Shown: piece after piece, positions 25,714 to 34,407 of the stretch | How the letters are laid out: each line of letters starts with the position of its first letter | Position numbering within the stretch: the stretch's first letter is position 1 | DNA from: JAFGBM01 sp964610155 | Lineage (GTDB): Bacteria; Actinomycetota; Actinomycetes; Actinomycetales; Demequinaceae | Direction: 5' to 3' | DNA length: 64,000 nt | Assembly: GCA_964610155.1 (NCBI GenBank) | Contig: CAZSUY010000003.1 | Location: 1 to 64,000, forward strand | Made by a program: the position numbers and the translations under genes | The notes under the pieces: generated by a model | Database searches by the model: none | What the model was told of the DNA's origin: nothing | Seen by the model: only the letters and a program-made list of their open reading frames with translations

Positions 25714-26871
25714 TCAAGAGGGATTGTCGTAGCTGAGCTTCGTGAGGTTTCCCTCGGCGTCGCGCTTAAGCGAGCCATCCTTGTTGGTGATGAAGAGGCT
25801 CTTGTTTGTGAACCGGTCGCAAAGGGAAATGAACTCATCGACGCTGAGGCCGAGCGGCCCGACGATGTCGGCCAGGGGCTTTCCGAGGTAGTTCCATGGA
25901 AACTTGCCATCGAGCCTCTTGACGATCTCAAGGGCCTGCTCCCGGGTGAGTCGACCGCGACGCACGTGGAGGCTGGCGATGTCCGTTGTCCGGCCGAATC
26001 CGAACTTGAGGAACTTGAAGTAGTCGTGAATCCCCGTCTGGTGGTTATCCAGGTTCTCGTAGTCCACCATGGATCCATCGATGGCGGATCCCCAAGTGTG
26101 GAATCCCGAGGCCTGGGCGAGGATGGCGTTCGAGAGGCCGTCCCACGGAAAGAACTGACCGAGAAAAACCCCCATCACGCCGATCGTCTCGAGTTCCTCT
26201 GCACTGGGGTAGGTATACGGGGCAAGGTCGCCGGCGGAGATCCCACGGGAGTCTTGGAGGTCCGAGACCCGCATCCCAAGAAGGCCCCCATACTCCTCCA
26301 ACCAGCGCCGATCGAGCATTCTGCTGGTCGTCGCGGCCTCCGGGCCACCGTACTCATTCTGACTGTTCTCACCCCAGATGATGAGAGGAACCCCAAACCT
26401 CACAGCCGCGCGCACCGGGATCGTGAAGATCCCCACATGCTCCGGCCAAGAGATATCGCCGACCTCTTCAAGACCGATCCTGTTGAGCTTGCGCCGCACG
26501 ACGGGATTGGGGCTGAACGCGATGTGGTCGACGCCGAGATTCCTGAGGTTGTCGATGTTCGCAAGCCCGATAGAGCTGAGGTCGCAGGTCGTCGCCGTCA
26601 CGGCGAGGGGTCGCACCCCAAGCTCAAGCATCTTGAGGACCTGGACGGTGCTGTCCTTGCCACCCGATACCGGGACAATGCAATCCCACTTCGTGTTGGT
26701 CTTGTCCCGGAACTTCTCGACGATCCCCATGAAATCTTTGCGACGCTTGTCCCAGTCAACCATCGCGCGGTTCTCGTAGGCCTGGCAGGCCGCGCACACA
26801 CCCTCGGCATTGAAGTGGAGGTCCGGCTTCGAGTCCGGCAACAAACAACGCACGCAATACTTCAGCAACAT
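25714..26871 (-). CDS. pseA: PseA/PtmG-like N-acetyl-sugar amidotransferase
   Basis: 385 residues with an intact zinc-site layout, CxxC at residues 6-9 and CxxC at 26-29 (KYCVRCLLPDSKPDLHF), followed by the ATP-binding SGGKDS at 69-74. The N-terminal pattern matches PseA-type proteins, which convert an acetamido to an acetamidino group on pseudaminic or legionaminic acid. It lies between pseF and a HisH/HisF pair, so the product is probably an acetamidino derivative of pseudaminic acid. It is distinct from the Cys-depleted amidotransferases of the left half. The symbol reflects context; whether the substrate is free or CMP-activated is not shown. Confidence 0.85.
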   Translation of the reverse strand: MLLKYCVRCLLPDSKPDLHFNAEGVCAACQAYENRAMVDWDKRRKDFMGIVEKFRDKTNTKWDCIVPVSGGKDSTVQVLKMLELGVRPLAVTATTCDLSSIGLANIDNLRNLGVDHIAFSPNPVVRRKLNRIGLEEVGDISWPEHVGIFTIPVRAAVRFGVPLIIWGENSQNEYGGPEAATTSRMLDRRWLEEYGGLLGMRVSDLQDSRGISAGDLAPYTYPSAEELETIGVMGVFLGQFFPWDGLSNAILAQASGFHTWGSAIDGSMVDYENLDNHQTGIHDYFKFLKFGFGRTTDIASLHVRRGRLTREQALEIVKRLDGKFPWNYLGKPLADIVGPLGLSVDEFISLCDRFTNKSLFITNKDGSLKRDAEGNLTKLSYDNPS

Positions 26872-26968
26872 TAGGTCTCCGTATCCCTACGCGAGCCGAA
26901 ACATATCCCCAGCCGTCTGGTTATCGATGTGCTCTCGCCCGCGAATAGCATAGCCCGAGCGCCTCCTA

Positions 26969-27670
26969 TCAGAAGTCGAGGCGCACCAGATTCGGTTGTC
27001 GATCCAGTAGCGCAACCACCTCATCTTGCCCAAACCGTGGGTCGTCGTCGTAGAGCGCCTCATACACCGCACATACGAAATCCAGGTCCTCCTTGAGGTC
27101 CACCGTCCATCTGAGGTGCGAGCGGTCCGGGCTCTGGGTGACGGAGTGCAGAGCGAAGGCCTCGGGGCGGTGATAGATCCCGAGCGTGACGTGCTCACGC
27201 TCCTCCAATGTGAGGGGGAGGCGCATGAGGGTGGCAAAGGTTCCCGAGCCGAGGCATTCCACGTCGAGTCCTCTCGGATAGGTCCGCTCGATGACATTCG
27301 AGGTGTAGTCCGCCCCGGTGTCGAGGTGCTCCCCAATGACCCTGTCGATGACCTCCGGATCTGCGAGGGGACAATCGGCGGTGAGGCGCACGATCGTGGT
27401 GGGCTCCCACTCCTCGATGACCACAGCGAACCGGGACGCCACGTCCTCGAGGGATCCTCTGCGTACCGCTACACCCTCGGTCGTGAGGACGTCGACCAGG
27501 TCATCGTCCGAGGGATCCACCGAAGTGGCGATGACCAACTCGTCGATCAGCCGGCTCCGGCGAAGCCGTTCAACCTGACGAAGGATCATCGGCTGACCAG
27601 CAACGGGGGCGAGGACCTTCCCCGGAAGCCGACTCGAACTGCACCTCGCCTGAACGATCGCCAGAATCAT
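26969..27670 (-). CDS. pseF: Pseudaminic acid cytidylyltransferase
   Basis: 233-residue cytidylyltransferase of the SpsF/CMP-sugar synthetase type. It begins AIVQARCSSSRLPGKVL, the nucleotide-binding loop, and has TADCPLADPEVID for the metal-binding region. In this cluster it should form CMP-pseudaminic acid from CTP. Its ATG overlaps the pseG stop (ATGA), so the two are coupled; a fused PseG-PseF occurs in some organisms. The spacer to the pseA-like gene is 97 bp. Confidence 0.88.
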   Translation of the reverse strand: MILAIVQARCSSSRLPGKVLAPVAGQPMILRQVERLRRSRLIDELVIATSVDPSDDDLVDVLTTEGVAVRRGSLEDVASRFAVVIEEWEPTTIVRLTADCPLADPEVIDRVIGEHLDTGADYTSNVIERTYPRGLDVECLGSGTFATLMRLPLTLEEREHVTLGIYHRPEAFALHSVTQSPDRSHLRWTVDLKEDLDFVCAVYEALYDDDPRFGQDEVVALLDRQPNLVRLDF

Positions 27671-28698
27671 CGTCCCTCCCCTCCCTTGGGCCCGTCGCCA
27701 CGCCGCGCCTCCATGGCCTCGACAACCCGGCGCCTGCCCTCGCCATCATAGAGAGCCAGGCACTTCTGGGAGAGGTCGCGACGGAGGCCGGAGTCACTCA
27801 CCAACGACGCCACCAGCGAGCCACACGAGCGGACGACCTCCACCGGGTCGGCACGCTCGATGCCGAGCACAAGACCCCTCGAGATGGCCTCGCCAAGGGA
27901 GGCGTGCTGATTGTTTACGACGGAGATCAAGACGGCCGGCACCCCGAGGGTGCAGATATCCCACGCGCTCGTGCCCGCCGCAGAGACGATCACATCGGCC
28001 TCTCCCAGGATCGTCGGCAGCGAGGGGGTAGGTGCCATAAGCCGTGCATCGGGGTGGCCTGAGAGGAGCTGATGAAGCGACCGGTGTTGGTCGACGGGCG
28101 CAACCATCGTGAGGGCATACGCCTCATCGATGAAGGCGAGCGACTCCGCGACGGAGAGGTTGGCCCCCGTCGCATCCGTGCCCCCCATGAAAGTGAGCAC
28201 GGTCGGAGGGCTGGTGAGCGCCCGCCAAGGCTCCGGCCTCCGGGCGTCGAGCACGGCCCTGCGGACCAGGGCGTACGCGGCTCCACCGAGGAAACGGTCG
28301 CGGGCATTCTCCGGCCTGGGGAGCGACTCCGCCCCGAGATTCTGGTCCAGGTATAAGGCCGCCTCGATGCCCCGATAGTCGCCGTCGACGATGGCGAGGA
28401 CCGGGACCGATCCTCCGAGTGCAGAAATGGAAGCGGCCGGGATCCGATAGGAGTCGACGACCAGCCAATCGGGTCGATAGGCGAGGATAGCCTCCGCGTC
28501 AATCTCGTCCGGAGCGCAGGCGAGCACGGGAATGCCACTAGCGCAGACGTAGTCCTCGAGCCAGTCCGTAGCCAATCCGCCCGTCATGAGAGCGACGTCA
28601 TGCCCGCGGGAGAGGAGTCCTTCGCCAAGGGTCAGGCATCGCATGACGTGCCCGGTGCCCTGATCCACGGTCGCATCGGCCCGTAGAAGAACTCTCAT
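27667..28698 (-). CDS. pseG: UDP-2,4-diacetamido-2,4,6-trideoxy-altrose hydrolase
   Basis: 343 residues. The N-terminal GTGHVMRCLTLGEGL contains the catalytic His of PseG proteins (GxGHxxRC). The C-terminal domain has TFMGGTDATGAN and VSAAGTSAWDICTLGVP, matching MurG-like donor-site loops. It removes UDP from the fourth intermediate of the pseudaminic pathway. It is divergent from pseB across 119 bp and followed by pseF with four bases overlap. Confidence 0.9.
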   Translation of the reverse strand: MRVLLRADATVDQGTGHVMRCLTLGEGLLSRGHDVALMTGGLATDWLEDYVCASGIPVLACAPDEIDAEAILAYRPDWLVVDSYRIPAASISALGGSVPVLAIVDGDYRGIEAALYLDQNLGAESLPRPENARDRFLGGAAYALVRRAVLDARRPEPWRALTSPPTVLTFMGGTDATGANLSVAESLAFIDEAYALTMVAPVDQHRSLHQLLSGHPDARLMAPTPSLPTILGEADVIVSAAGTSAWDICTLGVPAVLISVVNNQHASLGEAISRGLVLGIERADPVEVVRSCGSLVASLVSDSGLRRDLSQKCLALYDGEGRRRVVEAMEARRGDGPKGGEGR

Positions 28699-28817
28699 GG
28701 AGGAGACTCCTTTCCCACACCCGACGGCTCGATACCCATTCGGTCACCCTGGTCACTCTTCGCTATGCTCGTTGCGGAAGATAGTCGATCGAGGTACCTG
28801 GCGCACGGAGGGCCTAA

Positions 28818-29798
28818 ATGTCGATTCTAGATGGGTCATCGATCCTCGTGACCGGTGGCACGGGCTCCTTCGGCAAGGCCTTCATCGGCCATGCTCTCGA
28901 GAACCTGAATCCCGAGCGGATCGTGGTCTTCTCCCGAGACGAACTCAAGCAGTACGAGACTCGACAATTATTCGAGGATGACGCGAGGCTTCGCTGGTTC
29001 ATCGGGGACATCCGCGACCAGCATCGACTGAAGCGGGCAATGCATGGCGTCGACCACGTCGTACACGCCGCGGCGCTGAAGCAGGTGGATACAGCCGAGT
29101 ACAACCCCTTCGAATACGTTCAAACGAATATCGTCGGTTCACAGAATGTGATCGAGGCAAGCATCGACGCCGGGGTCAAGAAGATCATCGCGCTATCGAC
29201 CGACAAGGCCTCTAGCCCGCTCAACCTATACGGTGCGACGAAACTCGCTGCGGACAAGCTCTTCCAGTCCGCGAATCACTACGCCTCGGGGTACGAGACG
29301 AGATTCAGCGTCGTCCGCTATGGCAACGTGATGGGAAGCCGAGGCTCGGTCATCCCGTTCTTCCAGAAACTCGCGTCTGAAGGAAAACCACTGCCCGTAA
29401 CCGACCGCCGCATGACCCGCTTCTGGATTACCCTGCCCCAGGCCGTCCAGTTCGTCGTCGACTCCTTCGACCTCATGAAGGGAGGGGAACTGTACGTTCC
29501 CCGCATCCCGAGCATGAAGATCGTCGACCTCGTCGATGCCATTGCCCCCGGTGCCGAGACCCTCGAGATCGGCATCCGACCGGGTGAGAAGCTGCATGAG
29601 GAAATGATCTCGGAGGACGATAGTCGGCGAACGCTGCGCGTCGATGAGCGTTTCGTCGTGCTGCCGACGATCGCGGAGTGGGGTTTCACCCCTCCCGAAG
29701 GCACTCCGGTTGAGCAGGGCGTCGCCTACCGTTCGAACACCAACGACCTCTGGCTTTCCGCGGACGACATAGGTCAATTCATCGAAAGTCTCCCGTAG
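28818..29798 (+). CDS. pseB: UDP-N-acetylglucosamine 4,6-dehydratase (inverting)
   Basis: 326-residue short-chain dehydrogenase with LVTGGTGSFGKAFIGHAL as NAD(P) loop and the PseB catalytic stretch STDKASSPLNLYGATKLAADK (D, K and Y...K present). It also has the conserved VRYGNVMGSRGSVIPFF. The enzyme removes water and inverts C5 of UDP-GlcNAc, the first step to pseudaminic acid. ATG at 28818 is preceded by GGAGG; a weak -10 (TATGCT at 28764-28769) lies upstream. One base separates its stop from pseC. Confidence 0.95.
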   Translation: MSILDGSSILVTGGTGSFGKAFIGHALENLNPERIVVFSRDELKQYETRQLFEDDARLRWFIGDIRDQHRLKRAMHGVDHVVHAAALKQVDTAEYNPFEYVQTNIVGSQNVIEASIDAGVKKIIALSTDKASSPLNLYGATKLAADKLFQSANHYASGYETRFSVVRYGNVMGSRGSVIPFFQKLASEGKPLPVTDRRMTRFWITLPQAVQFVVDSFDLMKGGELYVPRIPSMKIVDLVDAIAPGAETLEIGIRPGEKLHEEMISEDDSRRTLRVDERFVVLPTIAEWGFTPPEGTPVEQGVAYRSNTNDLWLSADDIGQFIESLP

Positions 29799-30926
29799 AT
29801 GGCCATCCCTTACGGGCACCAGTCGATCAACGATGACGACATCGCCGCCGTTGTCGAGATTCTCCGAAGCGATTGGCTCACGATGGGGCCGACCCATGCC
29901 TCCTTCGAGGCCGCGCTGGCTTCGGTCGTGGGAATCCCCGAGGCGTTGGTCACGACATCAGGCACCGCTGCTCTTCACTGCGCCTACATGGCGGCCGGTA
30001 TCGGACCGGGCGACGAGGTGGTGACGACCCCGATGACCTTTGTCGCGACGGCGGCGACTGCGGCCCACGAGGGCGCGACGATCAAGTTCGCCGACATCGA
30101 CGAAGTCACGAGGAACATCGACCCCAAGGCCGTCGAGGCAGCCTTGAGCGAGCGAACGAAGGTCGTCACTGCGGTGGACTACGCGGGGCATCCCGCCGAT
30201 CTCGACGAACTCCTCGACATCGCACACCGCTCTGGGGCTCTCCTGCTTGAGGATGCCGCGCACTCGATCGGCTCTGTCTACCGCGGCCGCCCCGTCGGTG
30301 GGATCGCCGACATGACGGAGTTTTCCTTCTTCCCCACGAAGAACATGACCTCGGGCGAGGGCGGCGCCTTCCTCTCGACAGACCCTGACCTGATCGACCG
30401 TGTGAGACTATTCCGGGGACAGGGGATGATCCGCGATCGCTCCCGGCTACGCAATCCGGACGAAGGAGGATGGCACCAGGAGGTCCACTCGTTCGGCCTG
30501 AACTACCGACTCCCGGACATCCTGTGCGCGCTCGGCCTGAGCCAACTCTCCCGTCTTCAGGAGTTCAAAGCCCACCGAGCGGCCTTGTACGACCGATACA
30601 ACGCCGCGCTATCGGACCTCGACGGTATCGTGCTACCCGCAAAACGGGACGATGTCGATCCCATGTGGCACTTCTATCCGATTCGGGTTCGCGATGGTCA
30701 GAGAAAGCGCGTGTACAACCACATGAGGGAAAACGAGATCCTCGTCCAGGTCAACTACATCCCCGTCTACTGGCATCCGGTCTTCGAAGACCTGGGATAC
30801 CGGAGGGGAATGTGCCCGGTTGCCGAAGGCTTCTACGAGGAAGAGCTCTCCCTTCCCATGCACGTCGAGTTGAGCGATTCCGACCAGGATCGAGTCATCG
30901 AGGTCCTTCGAGACGCCATCGGATAG
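29799..30926 (+). CDS. pseC: UDP-4-amino-4,6-dideoxy-AltNAc transaminase
   Basis: 375-residue DegT/DnrJ/EryC1 aminotransferase. The PLP lysine is Lys181 in FFPTKNMTSGEGG; TSGTAALH and EDAAHSIGS are further PLP-site motifs. The N-terminus IPYGHQSINDDDI is typical of PseC. It aminates C4 of the PseB product using glutamate. It follows pseB directly and precedes pseI by 30 bp, so the three are one operon. Confidence 0.93.
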   Translation: MAIPYGHQSINDDDIAAVVEILRSDWLTMGPTHASFEAALASVVGIPEALVTTSGTAALHCAYMAAGIGPGDEVVTTPMTFVATAATAAHEGATIKFADIDEVTRNIDPKAVEAALSERTKVVTAVDYAGHPADLDELLDIAHRSGALLLEDAAHSIGSVYRGRPVGGIADMTEFSFFPTKNMTSGEGGAFLSTDPDLIDRVRLFRGQGMIRDRSRLRNPDEGGWHQEVHSFGLNYRLPDILCALGLSQLSRLQEFKAHRAALYDRYNAALSDLDGIVLPAKRDDVDPMWHFYPIRVRDGQRKRVYNHMRENEILVQVNYIPVYWHPVFEDLGYRRGMCPVAEGFYEEELSLPMHVELSDSDQDRVIEVLRDAIG

Positions 30927-30956
30927 GCTTCCGGAAACCCGAGAAAGCGAGCACCC

Positions 30957-32006
30957 ATGGTCACGAGCCCGTCTCCGATACCCCCTGCCGCCACCTCACC
31001 ACTCGTCGTGGCCGAGATCTCGGGTAACCACAACGGATCGCTTCCCCGCGCGCTCGACATCGTACGGGCGGCCGCAGACGCCGGGGCTGGCGCGATCAAG
31101 ATCCAGACCTATACCGCCGAGACGATAACCCTCAATGTGGATAGCCCCGCCTTTCGCATCAGCGAAGGACACAACCTTTGGGGGTCCCGCACCCTGCATG
31201 ATCTCTACGAAGAGGCCCATACGCCCTGGGAGTGGCACGAGCCGATCTTCTCTCTGGCGCGGGAGCTCGGGGTCCTCGCGTTCAGCACTCCCTTCGACGA
31301 GACGGCCGTGGAGTTCCTCGAGGGCTTCGACGTCCCGCTGTACAAGATCGCCTCGTTGGAGATCGTGGACCTTCCCCTCATCCAACAGGTGGCCGCGACT
31401 TCCAAGCCGATGATCCTCTCGACCGGCACGGCCACCATCGGAGAGGTGGCCTCGGCGGTCGATGCGGCGCGATCGGGAGGCTGTACCGACCTCACGCTAC
31501 TTTTGTGCACGAGCTCCTATCCGGCGCTTCCCGACGACGCGAATCTCCTCCGCATGCCCCTTCTGGCCACCCAGTTTGGATGCAAGGTCGGCCTGTCGGA
31601 CCACACCCTGGGGATTGGGGTCGCCGTGGCCGCCACGGCCCTTGGCGCGAGTGTGATCGAGAAGCACGTGACGCTCGCCCGCGCCGACGGAGGCGTCGAT
31701 AGCGGGTTCTCCATCGAGCCGCATGAGCTTCGGCAGTTGGTGGAGGAATGCGGTGTGGCCGCGCGCGCCCTCGGTAGCCCCGATGTGTGGTCCGTCGCGG
31801 CGGAGATCGAATCCTTGAGGCTCCGGCCGTCGCTGTACGTTTCGGAGGATGCGAAAGCAGGTGATGTCGCGACGGTGACCAACGTGCGATCCGTTCGGCC
31901 TGCGGGGGGTTTGCCACCCGCCGCTCTGCCCCAGGTGCTGGGTCGCACCTTCGCCCGAGACGTCACGATTGGCACCCCGGTGAGTTGGGACCTCTTCTCC
32001 TCCTAG
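30957..32006 (+). CDS. pseI: Pseudaminic acid synthase
   Basis: 349-residue NeuB-family enzyme. It has VVAEISGNHNGSL at the start, FSTPFDETAVEFLE, KIASLEI, GLSDHTLGIGV and the metal site in EKHVTLARADGGVD, followed by a C-terminal antifreeze-like (SAF) domain. It condenses the PseG product with phosphoenolpyruvate. FSTPFDE and the sequence at both ends favour PseI over NeuB or LegI. It converges on pseH with four bases overlap. Confidence 0.93.
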   Translation: MVTSPSPIPPAATSPLVVAEISGNHNGSLPRALDIVRAAADAGAGAIKIQTYTAETITLNVDSPAFRISEGHNLWGSRTLHDLYEEAHTPWEWHEPIFSLARELGVLAFSTPFDETAVEFLEGFDVPLYKIASLEIVDLPLIQQVAATSKPMILSTGTATIGEVASAVDAARSGGCTDLTLLLCTSSYPALPDDANLLRMPLLATQFGCKVGLSDHTLGIGVAVAATALGASVIEKHVTLARADGGVDSGFSIEPHELRQLVEECGVAARALGSPDVWSVAAEIESLRLRPSLYVSEDAKAGDVATVTNVRSVRPAGGLPPAALPQVLGRTFARDVTIGTPVSWDLFSS

Positions 32007-32488
32007 ACGCCCCCGACCGGCCGACGGTACCGGTCGAATCCCTCCTCGTCGTCGGCGCCCTCCAGCAGGAATCCCGCCGCACCGAAGCATCGGACGCTGG
32101 CTGCGTTCGACGGCCGGATCCGTGCGAAGAGATCGGCCGGGCCGTCCCCCTCCTCAAAGAACACGTCGATCGCTGCGCGGAGGATCGGCACCGCGAGTCC
32201 CAATCCGCGATACCCCGGATTGAGATTGAGGCTGATCTCCGCCCCATCGGATCGATCGCGCAGATCGAATCGACAGGTCCCGACGGGCGCCGCGGAGCCC
32301 TCACCCTCTTGGATTTCGGCTATGTAGACGAAGCGGCTGGGATTGGTGAGGCTCTTCCTGAACCATTCCTGATGCTCGTCCCAAGAGATGAGGGCCTGGT
32401 GTACCGACGCCTCACGGGTCTGCGGATCGTTGCGCCAGGCGAACAGATCCGCGGAGTCCTCTGGGATTGCCGGCCGGATGACGATCAT
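32003..32488 (-). CDS. pseH: UDP-4-amino-4,6-dideoxy-AltNAc N-acetyltransferase
   Basis: 161-residue GNAT-family protein from ATG at 32488; a longer frame upstream overlaps the divergent methylase and is rejected. It begins IVIRPAIPEDSADLFAWRND, the usual PseH start (RNxPxxR), and has NPGYRGLGLAVPIL as acetyl-CoA loop. It acetylates the C4 amine made by PseC, completing the set PseB, C, H, G, I, F in the window. It points against pseBCI and is transcribed separately. Confidence 0.88.
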   Translation of the reverse strand: MIVIRPAIPEDSADLFAWRNDPQTREASVHQALISWDEHQEWFRKSLTNPSRFVYIAEIQEGEGSAAPVGTCRFDLRDRSDGAEISLNLNPGYRGLGLAVPILRAAIDVFFEEGDGPADLFARIRPSNAASVRCFGAAGFLLEGADDEEGFDRYRRPVGGV

Positions 32489-32618
32489 CGCCCCATCGTA
32501 CGACCCGGCCCCGGCAGAGCTACAAAGCCATGGCTCGATGCAGCATTGTGTAGCCTTGTGCTGGCCCCTCCCCGGAGAGCGGTCTGTTGGACTCGAAATC
32601 GGCAGAGAGGCAACCGGC

Positions 32619-33242
32619 ATGGAAAGCAATGAATCGGACCGCGAGGTCAAACGTCTGGAAGACCTGTGGAGCGGTTCCTTCGGCGACGAGTACGTCGACA
32701 GGAACGCCGGGGCATACGACCTGCGTGGCCCCTTCTGGCAGGATCTCGTCACCCGTATCAAGCCCACCCGGGTTCTCGAGGTCGGGTGCAACACCGGCGG
32801 AAACCTCCAATGGATCTCACCGCTTCTCGAACCTGCGGCAACCTACGGCGTCGACATCAATCGGAAAGCCCTAACGATTCTCCATGAGACACAGCCCGAT
32901 GTCAGCGCGCTCATCGGATCAGCGAGGGATCTTCCCTTCCGCGACGATTGGTTCGACCTGGTATTTACCATGGGGGTCCTGATTCACCAGCCCGACGATT
33001 CGCTGCAGGATGTACTACGTGAGATGGCGCGCTGCAGTTCGACGCACATCTTGTGCGGTGAGTACTTCTCGGAGGAGGTCACGGAGGTTGCATACCGGGG
33101 AGTTCCCGGGGCCTTATTCAAGCGTGACTACGGCCACATCTTCCTCGAGGCCGTCCCGGGTCTAGCACTTTTCGACTCCGGGCACCTCACGGCCGAGGAA
33201 GGCTTCGACGACATCACCTGGTGGCTCTTCAAGAAGTCCTAG
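32619..33242 (+). CDS. Pseudaminic-acid-associated SAM methyltransferase
   Basis: 207 residues from ATG at 32619 with GAGAGG upstream. Class I SAM-binding motifs are visible: VLEVGCNTGGNL (motif I), TYGVDINRKAL (motif II) and LPFRDDWFDLVFTMGVLIHQ. The combination EVGCNTGGN with the GVLIHQPD stretch is that of the methylase family repeatedly found beside pse genes. Likely target is a nonulosonate or its precursor. It is divergent from pseH by 130 bp. Confidence 0.82.
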   Translation: MESNESDREVKRLEDLWSGSFGDEYVDRNAGAYDLRGPFWQDLVTRIKPTRVLEVGCNTGGNLQWISPLLEPAATYGVDINRKALTILHETQPDVSALIGSARDLPFRDDWFDLVFTMGVLIHQPDDSLQDVLREMARCSSTHILCGEYFSEEVTEVAYRGVPGALFKRDYGHIFLEAVPGLALFDSGHLTAEEGFDDITWWLFKKS

Positions 33243-33273
33243 GATCGCGCCGTAGGGGAAGAAGGGGGCGAAG

Positions 33274-33540
33274 GTGACCCTTCGCCGCTCGGGCACGGCG
33301 ACGTACCAGAAGAGCGCACTTGTCCTGAGCTTCTGGGCGCATCGGGTTTTCCGGATCCGTGGGCGCCGTCGTGCGATCCCGTGGGTGGTGGGGACCTCTG
33401 ACGTCGCGTCGATGATCGTGCAGATATCCCGAGCGATTCCTGGGGCCTACTCGGTGAGTTTCACGCAGGACCATTCGTACGACCACGGGTACGACCTCCG
33501 CCTTCGCGCCCGAGCCGGATCTTCCCATGGGCTCGAATGA
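33274..33540 (+). pseudogene. Fragment resembling a glycosyltransferase
   Basis: An 88-codon frame reads like real protein (KSALVLSFWAHRVFRIRGR, then IPWVVGTSDVASMI), as at the start of some actinobacterial glycan-locus glycosyltransferases. It ends early, and no frame downstream to 33778 continues it without stops. It is probably the remains of a deleted gene. Recognition is weak. Confidence 0.4.
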
Positions 33541-33778
33541 GGCATGGGTCGTCACCAGCCACTACTACTAGGTGCTAGACCACCTCAAGCGTCTAATGGA
33601 CCGTCCCGAGGTACTCGACGGAACCTATGTTCCTTCTGCGGGAAGAAGCGAACTGGAGGCCCCTGGTCTCAAGACCTGAGTGGCGTCTAGCGTGCCCAAT
33701 GGTGACCCAACAACCACCGGAGGTCGGTATGGACTTTCGTCACCCTCGCCCTGACCACGCCTGAGGTATGGTCGCGAT
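33541..33778. other. Gene-free spacer after the relic
   Basis: With the relic before it this makes a 536-bp gap between the methylase and the acetyltransferase. Several stops occur in all frames. No RNA or hairpin was recognised. It likely holds decayed coding sequence and the promoter of the next operon. Confidence 0.5.
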
Positions 33779-34393
33779 ATGGCGATACGGGTCATGGATA
33801 GTGCGGACGTTGCCAGCGATGCGGTGATCGGCGATGGGAGTTCAATCTGGCATCTCGCCCAGGTTCGCGAGGGTGCCGTGCTCGGCGTCAATTGCGTGAT
33901 CGGGCGAGGCGCCTACATCGGGACCGGCGTTCGACTCGGAGATTCCTGCAAGGTGCAGAACTACGCCCTCGTATACGAACCCGCGGAGCTTGAGGATGGC
34001 GTCTTCATCGGCCCAGCCGTCGTCCTGACGAATGATCACTTCCCCCGCGCGATCAACGCCGATGGATCCCCTAAGTCGGCCGCGGACTGGCACGCCGTTG
34101 GCGTCACCATCCGCCAGGGCGCCTCGATCGGCGCGCGAGCGGTGTGTGTAGCGCCCGTAACCATCGGACGCTGGGCGACGGTCGCCGCGGGAGCCGTCGT
34201 GACCAAGGATGTGCCCGACTACGGCCTCGTCGTCGGGGTTCCAGCGCGTCGCATCGGCTGGGTGGGAGAATCGGGTGAACCGCTCGTCGCGGACACGGAT
34301 GGCGTCTGGCGCTGTCCCAAGACAGGCAACCTCTACGACGAACACGACGGCGTGCTCACGCCGCGTCACGATAACCACGAAGAACAGAACTAG
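33779..34393 (+). CDS. wbpD: UDP-2-acetamido-3-amino-uronate N-acetyltransferase (WbpD/WlbB-like)
   Basis: 204-residue left-handed beta-helix acetyltransferase. Hexapeptide-type turns fill residues 15-165 (VIGDGSSIWHLAQV, VIGRGAYIG, APVTIGRWATVAAGAVVTKD), with NDHFPRAI as a loop near the active site typical of WbpD. It acetylates the 3-amino group of UDP-GlcNAc3NA. The aminotransferase and oxidoreductase of the same pathway follow at once, making one operon. The C-terminal ~35 residues include a CPKTGNLYDEHDG segment beyond the helix. Confidence 0.88.
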   Translation: MAIRVMDSADVASDAVIGDGSSIWHLAQVREGAVLGVNCVIGRGAYIGTGVRLGDSCKVQNYALVYEPAELEDGVFIGPAVVLTNDHFPRAINADGSPKSAADWHAVGVTIRQGASIGARAVCVAPVTIGRWATVAAGAVVTKDVPDYGLVVGVPARRIGWVGESGEPLVADTDGVWRCPKTGNLYDEHDGVLTPRHDNHEEQN

Positions 34394-34407
34394 GAAACGG
34401 AGCAGTC

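Noticed and set aside
24334..33242. Legionaminic acid pathway instead of pseudaminic acid
   Set aside because: PseB, PseC, PseG and PseI signatures are present and no LegB-type or GDP-sugar route genes are seen.
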